Shown one piece after another: positions 45,256 to 61,558 of a stretch of 64,000 bases of DNA (positions within the stretch are counted from its first letter, which is position 1; each line of letters opens with the position of its first letter). The position numbers and the translations under genes are program-made. Origin of the DNA: Nocardioides pantholopis (GTDB lineage Bacteria; Actinomycetota; Actinomycetes; Propionibacteriales; Nocardioidaceae); assembly GCF_003710085.1 (NCBI RefSeq), contig NZ_CP033324.1, forward strand, positions 2,791,501 through 2,855,500, given 5' to 3'. Below the pieces are notes generated by a model, which had not been told where the DNA came from, did not search any database, and worked only from the letters and a program-made list of their open reading frames with translations.

Positions 45256-45708
45256 TCACCGCCGGGGGCTGGTCCAGTCGGTGCCGGGCGGGCGCGCCTC
45301 GAGCCAGGCCTGGAAGCCGGTGAGCGAGGCGGGACTCATCGCCAGCTCGACCCGCCCGCCGGTGGCATCGGTGAGCTCGATGACGACGTGGTCGGGATAG
45401 AGCGACATCTCCTCGGGCCCGTGCGCCGCGCGGCGAGTGTCGTAGGTCAGGTCCGAGCGGCCCCAGGTGACCTTGGGCCGCGGCGAGAGGGAGAAGATCC
45501 GGAACCACTCCAGCCGCTCGCCGGAGTACCGGCCGAGGCCGAGCAGCCAGCCCCGACCGGCCCGGTGCGACCGGGCCCGGTAGCTGAGCTCGAAGGTGCC
45601 GCCGTGGCGGGAGAGAAGGCGGCGCCGGAGGACCAGAGCGGCGCCGTACGCCAGCACCAGGAGGAGCAGTACGCCGGCTGCGTCGAGCAGCCACTGCCAC
45701 ACCGGCAT
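45256..45708 (-). CDS. DUF2550 family membrane-anchored protein
   Basis: 150 residues. One N-terminal helix (WQWLLDAAGVLLLLVLAYGA, residues about 4-25) is followed by a small cytoplasmic or extracytoplasmic beta-rich domain (LSYRARSHRAGRGWLLGLGR, WFRIFSLSPRPKV, VVIELTDATG). The family has no known function. It lies immediately downstream of atpC, as in M. tuberculosis (Rv1312 follows atpC as I recall), and close to cobO, which is also near atpC there. A role linked to the ATP synthase has not been shown. Confidence 0.88.
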   Translation of the reverse strand: MPVWQWLLDAAGVLLLLVLAYGAALVLRRRLLSRHGGTFELSYRARSHRAGRGWLLGLGRYSGERLEWFRIFSLSPRPKVTWGRSDLTYDTRRAAHGPEEMSLYPDHVVIELTDATGGRVELAMSPASLTGFQAWLEARPPGTDWTSPRR

Positions 45709-45805
45709 TGCCTCCCCCTCGTCCTCGGTGCCGTCACCCTAGCGGGCAGACGGCACCGGAGGACGAGCGGGTCGGGCCGGTGGTGGAGCTGGGGGCCGAG
45801 CAGGC

Positions 45806-46210
45806 TCAGGAGGCCCGCTCGACCGCGCGGATGCGTGCCTCGGCACGCCGGATCCGCGCCTCCGACTCGCTGGCGTCGGCGAGTCCGCCGGCCACCTCGA
45901 GCTCGGTGCGCGCCGCGTTCACGTCGATCTCGTGAGAGAGCACGGCGCGCTCGGAGAGGATCGAGATCCGGTCACCGGCGACGGACAGGAAGCCCCCGTC
46001 CACCGCGGCGACCACGACCTCGCCGTCGGTCGTGGCGATCTCCACGACCGCGTCGACCAGCAGCGAGAGCAGCGGCGCGTGCCCGCGCAGCACACCGACG
46101 TCGCCCTCGGTCGTGCGGGCGATCACCATGGTGGCCTCGCCGGACCAGACCGTGCGGTCGGCCGCGACGAGCTCCACCTGCAGCGCAGTGCCGGAATCCG
46201 CGGACGCCAT
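45806..46210 (-). CDS. atpC: F1Fo ATP synthase epsilon subunit
   Basis: 134 residues. The N-terminal beta-sandwich (LQVELVAADRTVWSGEATMV, GDVGVLRGHAPLLSLL) and two C-terminal helices (EARIRRAEARIRAVERA) are both present. It is part of the central stalk and regulates ATP hydrolysis. ATG 46210 lies 1 bp after the atpD stop. It is the last atp gene; DUF2550 follows 97 bp later. Confidence 0.97.
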   Translation of the reverse strand: MASADSGTALQVELVAADRTVWSGEATMVIARTTEGDVGVLRGHAPLLSLLVDAVVEIATTDGEVVVAAVDGGFLSVAGDRISILSERAVLSHEIDVNAARTELEVAGGLADASESEARIRRAEARIRAVERAS

Positions 46211-46211
46211 C

Positions 46212-48589
<2,378 letters not shown>

Positions 48590-48591
48590 CG

Positions 48592-50235
<1,644 letters not shown>

Positions 50236-50280
50236 CTTGGTGCCTTCTCTCTTGTCTCTACAGGTCTGGTGGTGGTGCCG

Positions 50281-51092
50281 TCAGCCGACGAGCCGGCGGC
50301 GGGCGTCGTCGAGCCGACTCGAGACCGTGCCGTCGATGACGTCGTCACCGATCTCAACACGGATTCCCCCGAGCACGTCGGGGTCGACGAGGAGGTTCAG
50401 GTGGACCCGCCGGCCGTACTGGCGAGCCAGCGCGTCCGCGAGCCGCTGGCGGTCGCCCTCGGACAGGTCGCGAGCGACCCGCACGGTGGCGACGCCCTGG
50501 TCGCGCACCTCGGCGGCGACCTTCTGGTACTCCTCGAGAGCCACCGCGACCGTGCGGTGCGCACCCGCCACGGAACGGCGGGCGAGCACGACCGTCTGCG
50601 GCAGCGTCTTGCCGCCGAGCAGGTCGTCGAGCAGCCGGCCCTTGTCCTCCATCGACCGCGCCGGGTCGGAGAGGGCGTCGCGCAGGGCCGGGTTGTCCTT
50701 GACCAGGCTGGCCACCCCGAACAACTCGTCGGAGATCCGCTCGCCCTCGGGACCCGCGGAGCGGACGGCCGCCACGACGCTGAGGTGCTCCAGCGCGTCG
50801 GCCAGGTCGCGACCGACTGTCCACCGGGAGCGCACCGCCTTGTCGAGCACGGCGAGCGCACCGGCGTCGACCTTGGCGCCGAAGACCTGCTGGACGAGCC
50901 CGGACTTGGCCGCGGGCGCGATCGAGGCGTCGGTGGCGAACCGGCGCAGCGAGCCCTCGGAACGCAGGGTCTGCGCCAGCGAGAACAGGTCGTCACCGAT
51001 CGTCGATGCCGAGGCCGGGCTGGCGGCGAGAATGCCGGCCAGCTCGGTGCTCAGCGTCGCGACCGTGTCGGCCGAAGCTCCGCGGAAGCCCA

Positions 51093-51093
<1 letters not shown>
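50281..51093 (-). CDS. atpH: F1Fo ATP synthase delta subunit
   Basis: 270 residues, longer than the ~180 of E. coli, as in other actinobacteria; the N-terminal ~90 residues are additional helices resembling part of a b-type extension. The C-terminal delta domain shows VATVRVARDLSEGDRQRLAD and LLVDPDVLGGIRVEIGDDVI. It joins F1 to the peripheral stalk. The start overlaps the atpF stop by one base (TGATG). Confidence 0.95.
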
Positions 51094-51638
<545 letters not shown>

Positions 51639-51668
51639 TCACCTCAGGATCGGAACGCGAAACGTGCG

Positions 51669-51887
51669 TCAGTTAAGGACGAAGGCGAGCGCGATACCGA
51701 TGATGGCAAGCGCCTCGGCGAGCGCGAAGCCCAGGATCGCGATGGACTGCAGACGCGACTGCGCCTCCGGCTGGCGGGCGACGCCGTTGATGTACGCGGC
51801 GAAGATCAGACCCACGGCCAGGGCCGGGCCGATCGTCGCGATGCCGTAGCCGAGCATGTTCAGCGAGCCGTTGATGTCACCATTCAT
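51669..51887 (-). CDS. atpE: F1Fo ATP synthase c subunit
   Basis: 72 residues, two helices. The proton-carrying Glu lies in the second helix in [18 protein letters not shown]. No extra polar Na+-ligand pattern is evident, so proton coupling is expected. The conserved loop is RQPEAQ. The rotor ring protein; AGGAAACCC precedes the ATG. Confidence 0.98.
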   Translation of the reverse strand: MNGDINGSLNMLGYGIATIGPALAVGLIFAAYINGVARQPEAQSRLQSIAILGFALAEALAIIGIALAFVLN

Positions 51888-51970
51888 GACGGTGAGGGTT
51901 TCCTTTCGGTTGGGTGGTGCTTCGAGTTTCTATTCTCGGGCGCTCACCGTGCCGGGGCACGGTGTGCTGC

Positions 51971-52777
51971 TCAGTGCTCGTCGGCGACAGCACCTGAGAC
52001 GTACATGGCGGTCAGCAGGGTGAAGACGTAGGCCTGCAGGAACATCACCAGCAGCTCCAGGGCCGAGACCCCGAAGAACATGACCCAGGCCAGGACCCCG
52101 CCGACGGCGTTGATCGGGGAGAACGCCTCGAAGAGGAGGTACTCGCCGCCGAGCGCGAAGAGGATCAGCAGGAGGTGGCCGGCGAACATGTTCGCGAACA
52201 GACGCAGGGCCAGCGTGACCGGGCGGACCAGGATGTTGGAGAGGAACTCCAGCGGGGCGATCAGCAGCAGCACCGGGCCGCGGACGCCGGACGGGACGCA
52301 GGTGTGCTTGAGGTAGCCCAGCGCACCGTGCTTCCAGATCCCGACGCCGTTGTAGAGCAGCCAGCTCAGGGCTGCGAGCCCGTAGGCGAACCCGGAGTGG
52401 GAGAAGGTCGGGAACTGGACGAACGGGATCATCCCGAAGTAGTTGTTCACCAGCACGAAGGCGAACAGCGTGAAGAGGTAGGGCACGAACTTCATGAAGT
52501 GGTCGGTGCCGATGATGTCGCGCGCGATGCCGTTGCGCACGCTCCCGTAGGCCCACTCGCCGGCGTACTGCAGGCGACCCGGCACCAGCTCGGCCTTGCG
52601 CGACATCGCGTAGGTCACCGCGAAGATCAGCACCGCGGAGAGCACGATCATCACCATGGGCTTGGTGACCGACGTGCCGGCGATGCCGGGCAGGTCGAAG
52701 TCAGCCGGCCCGGGCGGGCTGAAGCCGCCTCCGCTCGCCAGGGGGGCGAACGCAGCGGCAAGATTCCCAGCGATCAA
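51971..52777 (-). CDS. atpB: F1Fo ATP synthase a subunit
   Basis: 268 residues with five or six membrane helices. The essential Arg is in RPVTLALRLFANMFAGHLLL near residue 205. Other conserved parts are WAYGSVRNGIARDIIG and the C-terminal LELLVMFLQAYVFTLLTAMY. It forms the proton half-channels with the c ring. It is the first structural subunit gene, after the atpI and atpZ-like genes. Confidence 0.98.
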   Translation of the reverse strand: MIAGNLAAAFAPLASGGGFSPPGPADFDLPGIAGTSVTKPMVMIVLSAVLIFAVTYAMSRKAELVPGRLQYAGEWAYGSVRNGIARDIIGTDHFMKFVPYLFTLFAFVLVNNYFGMIPFVQFPTFSHSGFAYGLAALSWLLYNGVGIWKHGALGYLKHTCVPSGVRGPVLLLIAPLEFLSNILVRPVTLALRLFANMFAGHLLLILFALGGEYLLFEAFSPINAVGGVLAWVMFFGVSALELLVMFLQAYVFTLLTAMYVSGAVADEH

Positions 52778-52799
52778 CGCCGTGTCTCCTTCATGTACG

Positions 52800-53054
52800 T
52801 CACTTCTTGGGGCCGGGCTCTTCAGGAGCGCCGAACCGCTTCACGACCGAATAGACACCGAGACCGGCACCCACGAGAATTCCGATGGCCACCAGAAAGT
52901 CGGTGCCCAGCCAGCGATCAGCGAGCCAGCCGAGCACTCCGTAGAACAGGACGCCGGCGAGCATCATGCTCACCGCCTGCCACGGATCTGGCTGTGGCTG
53001 GGTGCGGTCCCGCTCGTCGTTCTGGGCCATCGAGACCCGGACTCTAGCAGTCAT
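52800..53054 (-). CDS. atpZ: AtpZ/AtpI-family small membrane protein
   Basis: 84 residues. Two helices (AVSMMLAGVLFYGVLGWLAD and FLVAIGILVGAGLGVYSVVK) match the small AtpZ/AtpI-related proteins at the start of atp operons, proposed to aid c-ring assembly or Mg transport. ATG 53054 is preceded by GGGAGG at ideal distance and overlaps the upstream atpI stop by 11 bp; this supports it over the ATG at 53030. Confidence 0.88.
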   Translation of the reverse strand: MTARVRVSMAQNDERDRTQPQPDPWQAVSMMLAGVLFYGVLGWLADRWLGTDFLVAIGILVGAGLGVYSVVKRFGAPEEPGPKK

Positions 53055-53541
53055 CGCCGGCCTCCCTCGCCCCGCCCGTCGCGGTGGGCACCGGCGTGTA
53101 GAGCGGGATCCGCGACCGGACCGTGAGCGCGACCTGCAGGGCCACCCAGAGCAGGGTCATCCCGATCACGCCGAGGCCGCACCACAGCTGCTCGGACTCG
53201 GCGTCGACGAGCCCGGAGCGCCCGAGGGCGACCACCCCCACCAGCACCAGGAGCAGCTGCAGGGCGTAGGTCAGCAGCGCCATCATCAGCGAGGCGCCGG
53301 GCATGGCGCCGGCCACGAAGCTGAGCGTGAACGCGCCGAAGGTCAGCACGACGAGCGCGAGCCCGGCTCCCAGGGCGAAGGCACCTGCGAGACCCGCTCC
53401 CCCGGCCAGCGCCACGACGACGGCGGCCACGGCGGCGAGCGCGCCGGCGAGCAGCACCGTGCGGGCCAGGATCCCGCTGACCGACCGCGCCGTCGTCGGC
53501 CCTGCGGGGCGGACCCGGGGGCGTTGGAGCTCGGAGGTCAT
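53044..53541 (-). CDS. atpI: AtpI-type ATP synthase accessory membrane protein
   Basis: 165 residues from ATG 53541. Four membrane helices follow a basic N-terminus (LLAGALAAVAAVVVALAGGA, GLALVVLTFGAFTLSFVAG, MALLTYALQLLLVLVGVVAL, IGMTLLWVALQVALTV). The position, size and topology fit AtpI, a c-ring assembly chaperone; sequence similarity is weak in this family. Upstream, minus-strand TAGTTT (53605-53600) may be the -10 of the atp operon. Confidence 0.82.
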   Translation of the reverse strand: MTSELQRPRVRPAGPTTARSVSGILARTVLLAGALAAVAAVVVALAGGAGLAGAFALGAGLALVVLTFGAFTLSFVAGAMPGASLMMALLTYALQLLLVLVGVVALGRSGLVDAESEQLWCGLGVIGMTLLWVALQVALTVRSRIPLYTPVPTATGGAREAGDDC

Positions 53542-53668
53542 CACAGCGGCGATTTCCGGTCGTCGGAGGAGGTAGCGCGACCCGTCGGACCGCTCGTGAA
53601 AACTATCACAAGGTGCTCCCAGCCCTGAATTGGATCGTTCCAGGCAGGCCGGTCCACGGGAATGGGGC

Positions 53669-54835
53669 TCAGGGGCGAGCCGGCGTGCGGTCCTCGGGCT
53701 CGTCGAGCACCTCGAGGATCCGGGGCTTGCCCAGCCGCGGCAGCACAAACGTGAGCACGACGGTCAGGACCGCTCCCAGGCCGACGCTCCCCCACAGCCA
53801 CGGCCCGGTGTAGAGCGAGGCGGCCACGGTCCCGAAGGCCATCAGCGCCGCCCACAGCCACATGATGAAGACCGCCCGGCGCTGGGAGTGGCCGATCTCC
53901 AGCAGCCGGTGGTGCAGGTGCTGCTTGTCGGGGGCGAACGGCGAGCGGCCCGCGCGCGTGCGGCGTACGACTGCCAGGACCAGGTCCAGGATCGGCACGA
54001 TCAGGATCGAGACCGGCAGCAGGATCGGCAGCAGCGTCGGCAGCAGGCTCGCCTGCGCGCCGCCGCCGCCCTCGGAGATCTGCGGGCCGGAGAACTGTCC
54101 GGTGAGCGTCACGGCGCTGGCCGAGAGGACCAGGCCGATGAGCATCGATCCACTGTCGCCCATGAACAGCCGGGCCGGGTGGAAGTTGTGGACCAGGAAG
54201 CCCGCGCAGACCCCGGCGAGGGCGACGCTCAGCAGCGCCGCCGTCGTCGCCCGGTCCGCGCTGTTGATCCGGGTGAGCTCGTAGCAGAAGAGGAAGAACG
54301 CGAGCGCGCCGATGCCGACCACGCCCGCGGCCAGCCCGTCGAGGCCGTCGACGAAGTTCACCGCGTTGACCGTTCCGACCACCACGAAGCCGGTGAGCAG
54401 TGCCGCCTGGGTGCCGTCCAACGAGAACTGGACCCCGTCGGACCAGGGGAAGAAGAAGTAGCGGATGTCGAAGCCGACCAGGAACCCGGCGGCGAGCACC
54501 TGGCCGCCCAGCTTCACCAGCGCGTCGAGCTCGAAGAGGTCGTCGAGGACGCCGACGGCACAGATCAGCGCGCCGGCGATCAGCACGACCTTGGCGTCGC
54601 GGAAGACGAACGGCCCGCCCATCGAGAGGAACGGCAGCTCGCGCGCCACGAGGTACGCCGCGGCGAGGCCGCCGAGCATCGCGAGGCCACCGAGGTACGG
54701 GATCGGGGTGTCGTGGACGTCGCGGTCGCGCACCCGCGCCACCGCCCCGGTGCGCAGCGCGATCTCCCGGGCCACGACCGTGAGCAGCGAGGTGACCACG
54801 GCGGCCACCAGGAAGACCAGGATGTACTCGCGCAC
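53669..54835 (-). CDS. wecA: Undecaprenyl/decaprenyl-phosphate GlcNAc-1-phosphate transferase WecA/Rfe
   Basis: 388 residues, about eleven membrane helices. It transfers GlcNAc-1-phosphate from UDP-GlcNAc to polyprenyl phosphate, starting arabinogalactan linker or teichoic-acid-like polymers. Motifs: [16 protein letters not shown], the Mg-binding [40 protein letters not shown] and the cytoplasmic [16 protein letters not shown] typical of the WecA branch rather than MraY. GTG 54835 lies 3 bp after the tsaC stop. Confidence 0.95.
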   Translation of the reverse strand: MREYILVFLVAAVVTSLLTVVAREIALRTGAVARVRDRDVHDTPIPYLGGLAMLGGLAAAYLVARELPFLSMGGPFVFRDAKVVLIAGALICAVGVLDDLFELDALVKLGGQVLAAGFLVGFDIRYFFFPWSDGVQFSLDGTQAALLTGFVVVGTVNAVNFVDGLDGLAAGVVGIGALAFFLFCYELTRINSADRATTAALLSVALAGVCAGFLVHNFHPARLFMGDSGSMLIGLVLSASAVTLTGQFSGPQISEGGGGAQASLLPTLLPILLPVSILIVPILDLVLAVVRRTRAGRSPFAPDKQHLHHRLLEIGHSQRRAVFIMWLWAALMAFGTVAASLYTGPWLWGSVGLGAVLTVVLTFVLPRLGKPRILEVLDEPEDRTPARP

Positions 54836-54838
54836 CGG

Positions 54839-55498
54839 CTATCCCTCGTCGACGAGGGCGGCGCCGAGGGGTTCGAGGACCGCGTTGAGGTCGGCGAGCG
54901 AGAGCGCCCCGCGGCGCAGCACCCGGCCGCGCTCACCGGTGGCGTCGACGATGGTCGAGGCCTCGCCGCCGGGCGAGGCGCCCGCGTCCACGACGACCTG
55001 GATCGACTCCCCCAGCATCTCCTCGGCCTGGTCGGCGTCAGTCGCGGCGGGCAGGCCGGTGCGGTTGGCCGAGCTCACCGCCAGTGGTCCGGTGCGCTCG
55101 AGAACCTCGAGGGCCACCGGATGGTCCGGCATCCGCACCGCGACAGTGCCCCGGGTGTCACCGAGGTCCCACTGCAGCGAGGTCTGCTGGTGGCACACCA
55201 GCGTGAGCGGGCCGGGCCAGAACTCCTCGACCAGGGCCCGGGCCCAGTCGGGCACCCGGATCGCCAGCGCGTCCAGCGTGGTGGCCGAGCTGACCAGCAC
55301 CGGCGGCGGCATCTCGCGACCGCGGCCCTTGGCCTTGAGCAGCGACCGCACTGCCTCGGCGTCGAACGCGTCAGCCCCGACGCCGTACACGGTGTCGGTG
55401 GGCAGCACGATCAGGCCGCCGTTCTGGACGGCAGCGGTCGCGGCCGAGACGGCTGCCTCGCGCTCCTCGTCCGTCGTGGTCGGATAGCGCTCGCTCAC
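54839..55498 (-). CDS. tsaC: L-threonylcarbamoyladenylate synthase (TsaC/Sua5)
   Basis: 219 residues from GTG 55498. It makes threonylcarbamoyl-AMP from Thr, bicarbonate and ATP for the t6A37 modification of ANN-decoding tRNAs. The YrdC domain has [54 protein letters not shown] and [11 protein letters not shown] (the SxN site). There is no C-terminal Sua5 domain. It is immediately before wecA and after prmC in the standard actinobacterial order. Confidence 0.96.
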   Translation of the reverse strand: MSERYPTTTDEEREAAVSAATAAVQNGGLIVLPTDTVYGVGADAFDAEAVRSLLKAKGRGREMPPPVLVSSATTLDALAIRVPDWARALVEEFWPGPLTLVCHQQTSLQWDLGDTRGTVAVRMPDHPVALEVLERTGPLAVSSANRTGLPAATDADQAEEMLGESIQVVVDAGASPGGEASTIVDATGERGRVLRRGALSLADLNAVLEPLGAALVDEG

Positions 55499-55526
55499 CG
55501 GTACCTCCTGAGGCTTCGCACCCGAG

Positions 55527-56366
55527 TCATCGTGCCAGCCGCGCCGTCACGAAGCGCGCACGGCCCGCCAGGTCGTCGTGGTCGCGGACCTCCTGCCAGC
55601 GTCCGGCGGCCGCGAAGACGCCCGGCGCGGAGCGGCCCTGGACGTCGGCGTGCTCGGCACCGACCTGCCCGCCCGGACGCAGCAGCGCGGCCGCACGCAC
55701 CTCCAGGACCCGCATCGCGTCGAGCCCGTCGGCACCGGAGAACAGCGCCAGCTCGGGGTCGTGGTCGCGGGCCTCGGCGGCGACCGACTCCCAGGCGTCC
55801 AGCGGGATGTACGGCGGGTTGCAGGTGACGAGGTCGACGGTGCCGTCCAGCTCCGGGAACGCCGTCGCCATGTCTCCCTCGCGCAGGTCCACGCCGGTGT
55901 CCTCGAGGTTCCGCTCGGCCCAGCGGAACGCCGCGGGGTCCAGCTCCACCGCGTGCACCCGCGCGTGCGGCACCTCGTCGGCGATCGCCTTCGCGACCGC
56001 CCCCGAGCCGGTGCACAGGTCGACGACGACCGGGTCGGCGAGGTCGGCCAGCTGCTCGACGGCCCAGCCGGCCAGGAGCTCGGTCTCGGGCCGCGGCACG
56101 AAGACCCCCGGCCCCACCGCCAGCTCGACGTGGCGGAACCAGGCGACCCCGGTCAGGTGCTGCAGCGGCTCGCGCGCCGCCCGGCGGGCCACCAGGCCCT
56201 CGTAGGTCTCGGCGGCGTCCGGCGGCACCGTGTCGAGCAGCACCAGGCGCCCCCGGGTGGTGCCCAGCACGTGGGCGAGCAGCTCGGCGGCATCGTGCTC
56301 GGGGCTGGCGACGCCGGCCTCGGCCAGCCGGAGCACTGCCGCGCGCTGGAGGTCGCGGGGACTCAC
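55527..56366 (-). CDS. prmC: Peptide chain release factor N5-glutamine methyltransferase PrmC
   Basis: 279 residues from GTG 56366 (GTGA overlap with prfA stop). It methylates the Gln of the GGQ motif of RF1 and RF2 with SAM. The SAM fold is [20 protein letters not shown], and the catalytic NPPYIPL motif is in [14 protein letters not shown]. The PRPETELL segment is typical. Coupled translation with its substrate gene prfA is the common arrangement. Confidence 0.97.
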   Translation of the reverse strand: MSPRDLQRAAVLRLAEAGVASPEHDAAELLAHVLGTTRGRLVLLDTVPPDAAETYEGLVARRAAREPLQHLTGVAWFRHVELAVGPGVFVPRPETELLAGWAVEQLADLADPVVVDLCTGSGAVAKAIADEVPHARVHAVELDPAAFRWAERNLEDTGVDLREGDMATAFPELDGTVDLVTCNPPYIPLDAWESVAAEARDHDPELALFSGADGLDAMRVLEVRAAALLRPGGQVGAEHADVQGRSAPGVFAAAGRWQEVRDHDDLAGRARFVTARLAR

Positions 56367-57436
56367 TGCTCGAGCGCCTCGAGGCGAGCGGCGAGGTCGG
56401 CCTCGGCGCAGGAGTCCAGGACCGGCTGGAGGTCGCCGTCGAGGACCTGGTCGAGGTTGTAGGACTTGTAGCCGGTGCGGTGGTCGGAGATCCGGTTCTC
56501 CGGGTAGTTGTAGGTGCGGATCCGCTCGGAGCGGTCCACGGTGCGGATCTGGCTGCGCCGGGCGTCGCTGGCCTCCGCGTCGGCCGCCTCCTGGGCCGCG
56601 GCGAGCAGCCGCGAGCGCAGGATCCGCAGGGCCTGCTCCCGGTTCTGCAGCTGGCTCTTCTCGTTCTGGCAGCTGACCACGATCCCGGTCGGCAGGTGCG
56701 TGATCCGCACGGCCGAGTCGGTGGTGTTGACGCTCTGGCCGCCCGGCCCACTGCTGCGGAAGACGTCGATGCGCAGGTCGTTGTCGTCGACGGACACGTC
56801 GACCGGCTCGGCCTCCGGCAGCACCAGCACCCCGGCCGCACTGGTGTGCACGCGGCCCTGGGACTCGGTGACCGGCACCCGCTGCACGCGGTGCACACCG
56901 CCCTCGAACTTCAGCCGTGCGTACGGCGTCTCGCCGGGCTCGGAGGCCCCCTTGGCCTTGACCGCGACCGTGACCGACTTGTAGCCGCCCAGGTCGGACT
57001 CGGCCGCGTCCAGGACCTCGACCTTCCAGCCGCGGCGCTCGGCGTACCTGGTGTACATCCGCAGCAGGTCGCCGGCGAACAGCGCCGACTCCTCGCCACC
57101 CTCCCCCGACTTGACCTCGAGGATCGCGTCCTTGGCGTCCGCGGGGTCGCGTGGCACCAGCAGCCGGCGCAGCCGCTCCTCGGCGACCTCGCGCTGGGCG
57201 GCGAGCGCCTCGACCTCGCCGGCGAACGACGGGTCCTCGACGGCGAGCTCCTGCGCCGCCTCGAGGTCCTCGCCCTGCCGCTGCCAGTCCCGCCAGGCGG
57301 AGATCACCGACGACAGCTCGGCGTAGCGCTGGTTGAGGCGCTTGGCCAGCCGGGCGTCCGCGTGGGTCTCTGGCGCGCCCAGGCGCTCCTCCAGGTCGGC
57401 ATGCTCGGCGAGCATGCCCTCGACGGCCTCGAACAC
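56363..57436 (-). CDS. prfA: Peptide chain release factor 1
   Basis: 357 residues from GTG 57436. It recognises UAA and UAG. The anticodon-like PxT motif is PVT in [19 protein letters not shown], and the GGQ loop in [17 protein letters not shown] hydrolyses peptidyl-tRNA (and is the PrmC target). The N-terminal helical domain starts [19 protein letters not shown]. It follows rpmE by 102 bp with a hairpin between. Confidence 0.98.
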   Translation of the reverse strand: MFEAVEGMLAEHADLEERLGAPETHADARLAKRLNQRYAELSSVISAWRDWQRQGEDLEAAQELAVEDPSFAGEVEALAAQREVAEERLRRLLVPRDPADAKDAILEVKSGEGGEESALFAGDLLRMYTRYAERRGWKVEVLDAAESDLGGYKSVTVAVKAKGASEPGETPYARLKFEGGVHRVQRVPVTESQGRVHTSAAGVLVLPEAEPVDVSVDDNDLRIDVFRSSGPGGQSVNTTDSAVRITHLPTGIVVSCQNEKSQLQNREQALRILRSRLLAAAQEAADAEASDARRSQIRTVDRSERIRTYNYPENRISDHRTGYKSYNLDQVLDGDLQPVLDSCAEADLAARLEALEQ

Positions 57437-57495
57437 GTGTGGTTCCTCGTCCTGTGACGGCTCAGCGGGGTGGATACGGGGCAGAAAATGGCCAA

Positions 57496-57526
57496 CGCCG
57501 GTCGCCGCCCGAAGGCGACGACCGGC
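57496..57526 (-). terminator. Hairpin between rpmE and prfA
   Basis: CGCCGGTCGCC pairs with GGCGAC and CCGGCG across a GCCCGAA loop, in the rpmE downstream region. It lacks a U-tract. It may end or attenuate rpmE transcription before prfA. Confidence 0.5.
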
Positions 57527-57538
57527 GCATGGAGACAG

Positions 57539-57754
57539 CTACTTCTTCGCGGCCTTGGCGTAGCGGGCCTCGAAGCGGGCGACACGGCCGCCGGTGTCGA
57601 GGATCTTCTGCTTGCCGGTGTAGAACGGGTGGCACTGCGAGCACACGTCGGCACGGATCGCGCCGGAGGTCTCGGTGCTACGGGTGGTGAACGTCGCGCC
57701 GCAGGTGCAGGTCACCTGGGTGTCGACGTAGGTGGGGTGGATGTCCTTCTTCAT
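57539..57754 (-). CDS. rpmE: 50S ribosomal protein L31, zinc-binding form
   Basis: 71 residues ([20 protein letters not shown] start). The four zinc Cys are in TCTCGATF and [15 protein letters not shown], so this is the C+ form that serves as a zinc reserve in other bacteria. The end is basic (YAKAAKK). It is single between hairpins. Confidence 0.98.
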   Translation of the reverse strand: MKKDIHPTYVDTQVTCTCGATFTTRSTETSGAIRADVCSQCHPFYTGKQKILDTGGRVARFEARYAKAAKK

Positions 57755-57867
57755 GGTGTCCTCTCAGTCGCCGGGTCGCCGCCGCGGGGTGCGGTCTGCA
57801 CGTGAACCGGAACCAGCGCACAAGTGTGCCACCCCTGCCAACGCCGCGGTAATCCAGGGCATTCCCG

Positions 57868-57882
57868 CCCCGCCGGGCGGGG
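57868..57882 (-). terminator. Hairpin directly after the response-regulator stop
   Basis: CCCCGCC-G-GGCGGGG, 7-bp complementary arms (effective loop larger), touching the stop codon at 57883. It is suited to terminate the transcript of the response regulator. Confidence 0.55.
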
Positions 57883-58254
57883 TCAGCCGACGCGCGAGAG
57901 CAGGGACTCGACGCGGGAGGCGAGCTCGCGCGGGCTGAACGGCTTGGTCACGTAGTCGTCGGCGCCGGAGTCGAAGCCGGTCTCCACGTCGGACTCCTGG
58001 GCGCGTGCGGTCAGCAGGATCACCGGGAGGTCGGCGAGCGCGGGGTCCGCGCGGATCACCCGGATCGCGTCCAGGCCCGAGACGCCGGGCATCATCACGT
58101 CGAGCACCGCGAGGTCGGGCCGCTGGGCCCGGCAGGCGTCGATCGCCGCCTGACCGTCGGAGACCGCCGTGATGTCGTGCCCGAGCGAGGACAGCTTGAA
58201 CTCCACGAGCTCGCGGATGTCGACGTCGTCGTCCGCGACCAGGATCCGTGCCAC
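57883..58254 (-). CDS. Single-domain response regulator (CheY-like receiver)
   Basis: 123 residues from GTG 58254, chosen because AGAGGTGGG precedes it at a good distance; an ATG at 58269 is possible. A bare receiver domain: acidic pair in RILVADDDVDIREL, phospho-Asp in LAVLDVMMPGVSGL, conserved Thr in VILLTARAQES and Lys in DDYVTKPFSPREL. No DNA-binding domain, so it likely acts by protein contact. It lies between rho and rpmE, where I do not expect a signalling gene. The soluble PAS histidine kinase at 37.8 kb is one possible partner, but this is speculative. Confidence 0.92.
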   Translation of the reverse strand: MARILVADDDVDIRELVEFKLSSLGHDITAVSDGQAAIDACRAQRPDLAVLDVMMPGVSGLDAIRVIRADPALADLPVILLTARAQESDVETGFDSGADDYVTKPFSPRELASRVESLLSRVG

Positions 58255-58367
58255 TCGCCCACCTCTCATGCCGTGCAACCTGTTCGAAGAGTAGCGGCCT
58301 GCGGAGGACCTGACCGCCGAAGTGGCCAGGTCCCCCGCAGGTCGTCTGCGGCGCTGCTCGCGCTGCG

Positions 58368-60407
<2,040 letters not shown>

Positions 60408-60644
60408 GTGAGGTCCTTCCCACGTATCGGTGCCGGTCGGCGAAGCCGTTGCGGCGGGTCCTGGCATCACCTCGCCCGGGAGCCCACGCGCGCAGGCTCG
60501 GCGGCGGGTGCGGAACAGATCCGCGGCGAGATGAGGTGAGTGGCGCACCGGACGAGAGTCCCCGAGGACGGGTCCGAGGTGCTACGCCAAGAGGTGCGGC
60601 GCGTCGTCAATGTACCACCGGAGCCTGGGCCCGGCCGGGACCCC
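60408..60644 (-). promoter_or_regulatory. rho leader and thrB-rho intergenic region
   Basis: 237 bp without a gene. A minus-strand TTGACG near 60609-60604 is the best -35 candidate, which would give a rho transcript with a leader of roughly 150-180 nt. The leader could be a site of Rho autoregulation. No clear riboswitch is seen. Confidence 0.4.
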
Positions 60645-61553
60645 TCACGACGCGCGGGCGCCACCCGTGTCGATCGCCAGGCGGTGCGCGTCCCAGCCCT
60701 CGGGGCACCGGGCGAGCAGGGCCTCGGTGGCCGCTCCCCCTGCCTGCGCACAGAACGCCAGCACCGTCGGACCGGCTCCGGACACGACCGCCGGCACCCC
60801 GTCCGCACGCAGGGCGTCGACCAGGGCCAGGGAGTCCGGCATCGCCGGACGGCGGTACTCCTGGTGCAGGTAGTCGCGGGTCGCGAGCAGCAGCTGCTCG
60901 GGGCGTCCGGCCAGGGCCGCGACCAGGAGAGCCGCCCGGCCGGCCCCGGCGGCCGCGTCCGCGTGCGGCACCTGCGGGGGCAGCAGCCCACGGGCGACCT
61001 CGGTCGAGACCCCGACCGGCGGCACGAACGCCATGGCGCCGATCCGGGGGTCCACGGCGGAGGACATCGCGTAGAAGGAGCCGTCCTCGCACCCGGAGAT
61101 CACGAACCCGCCGTACATCGCCGGCGCGACGTTGTCCGGGTGCCCCTCGAGGTCGGCCGCGAGCTCGAAGAGGGTGTCGTCGTCGAGCAGCAGCGACCCA
61201 CCGGCCACCAGGGCCCGCGCCAGGACCAGGCCACCGACGATCGCCGCCGAGGACGAGCCCAGGCCGCGGGCGTGCGGGATCACGTTGCGACAGGCCAGGC
61301 GCAGGCCGGGCGGCTGGGCACCCATGACCTCGAACGCGACGCGCATGGCGCGGACCACGAGGTGTCGCTCGTCGAGCGGGACGTCGTCCTGCCCCGCACC
61401 CTCGACGGTGACCTCCAGGCCCTCGGCGAGCACCTCCGCGCGGAGCTCGTCGCGCAGGTCGAGCGCGATCCCCAGGCAGTCGAAGCCCGGACCGAGGTTG
61501 GCCGAGGTCGCGGGGACCGAGGCCTGCACCGGCCCGTCGACGAAGGTCGCCAC
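60645..61553 (-). CDS. thrB: Homoserine kinase
   Basis: 302 residues from GTG 61553, 5 bp beyond the thrC stop (a CTG overlapping the thrC stop is also in frame, so the exact start is not settled). It phosphorylates homoserine with ATP. GHMP family: ASVPATSANLGPGFDCLGIA, the glycine-rich ATP loop VIPHARGLGSSSAAIVGGLV near residue 90, and the third motif VVSGAGPTVLAF. It is the third gene of hom-thrC-thrB. Confidence 0.96.
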   Translation of the reverse strand: MATFVDGPVQASVPATSANLGPGFDCLGIALDLRDELRAEVLAEGLEVTVEGAGQDDVPLDERHLVVRAMRVAFEVMGAQPPGLRLACRNVIPHARGLGSSSAAIVGGLVLARALVAGGSLLLDDDTLFELAADLEGHPDNVAPAMYGGFVISGCEDGSFYAMSSAVDPRIGAMAFVPPVGVSTEVARGLLPPQVPHADAAAGAGRAALLVAALAGRPEQLLLATRDYLHQEYRRPAMPDSLALVDALRADGVPAVVSGAGPTVLAFCAQAGGAATEALLARCPEGWDAHRLAIDTGGARAS

Positions 61554-61558
61554 CGGGA

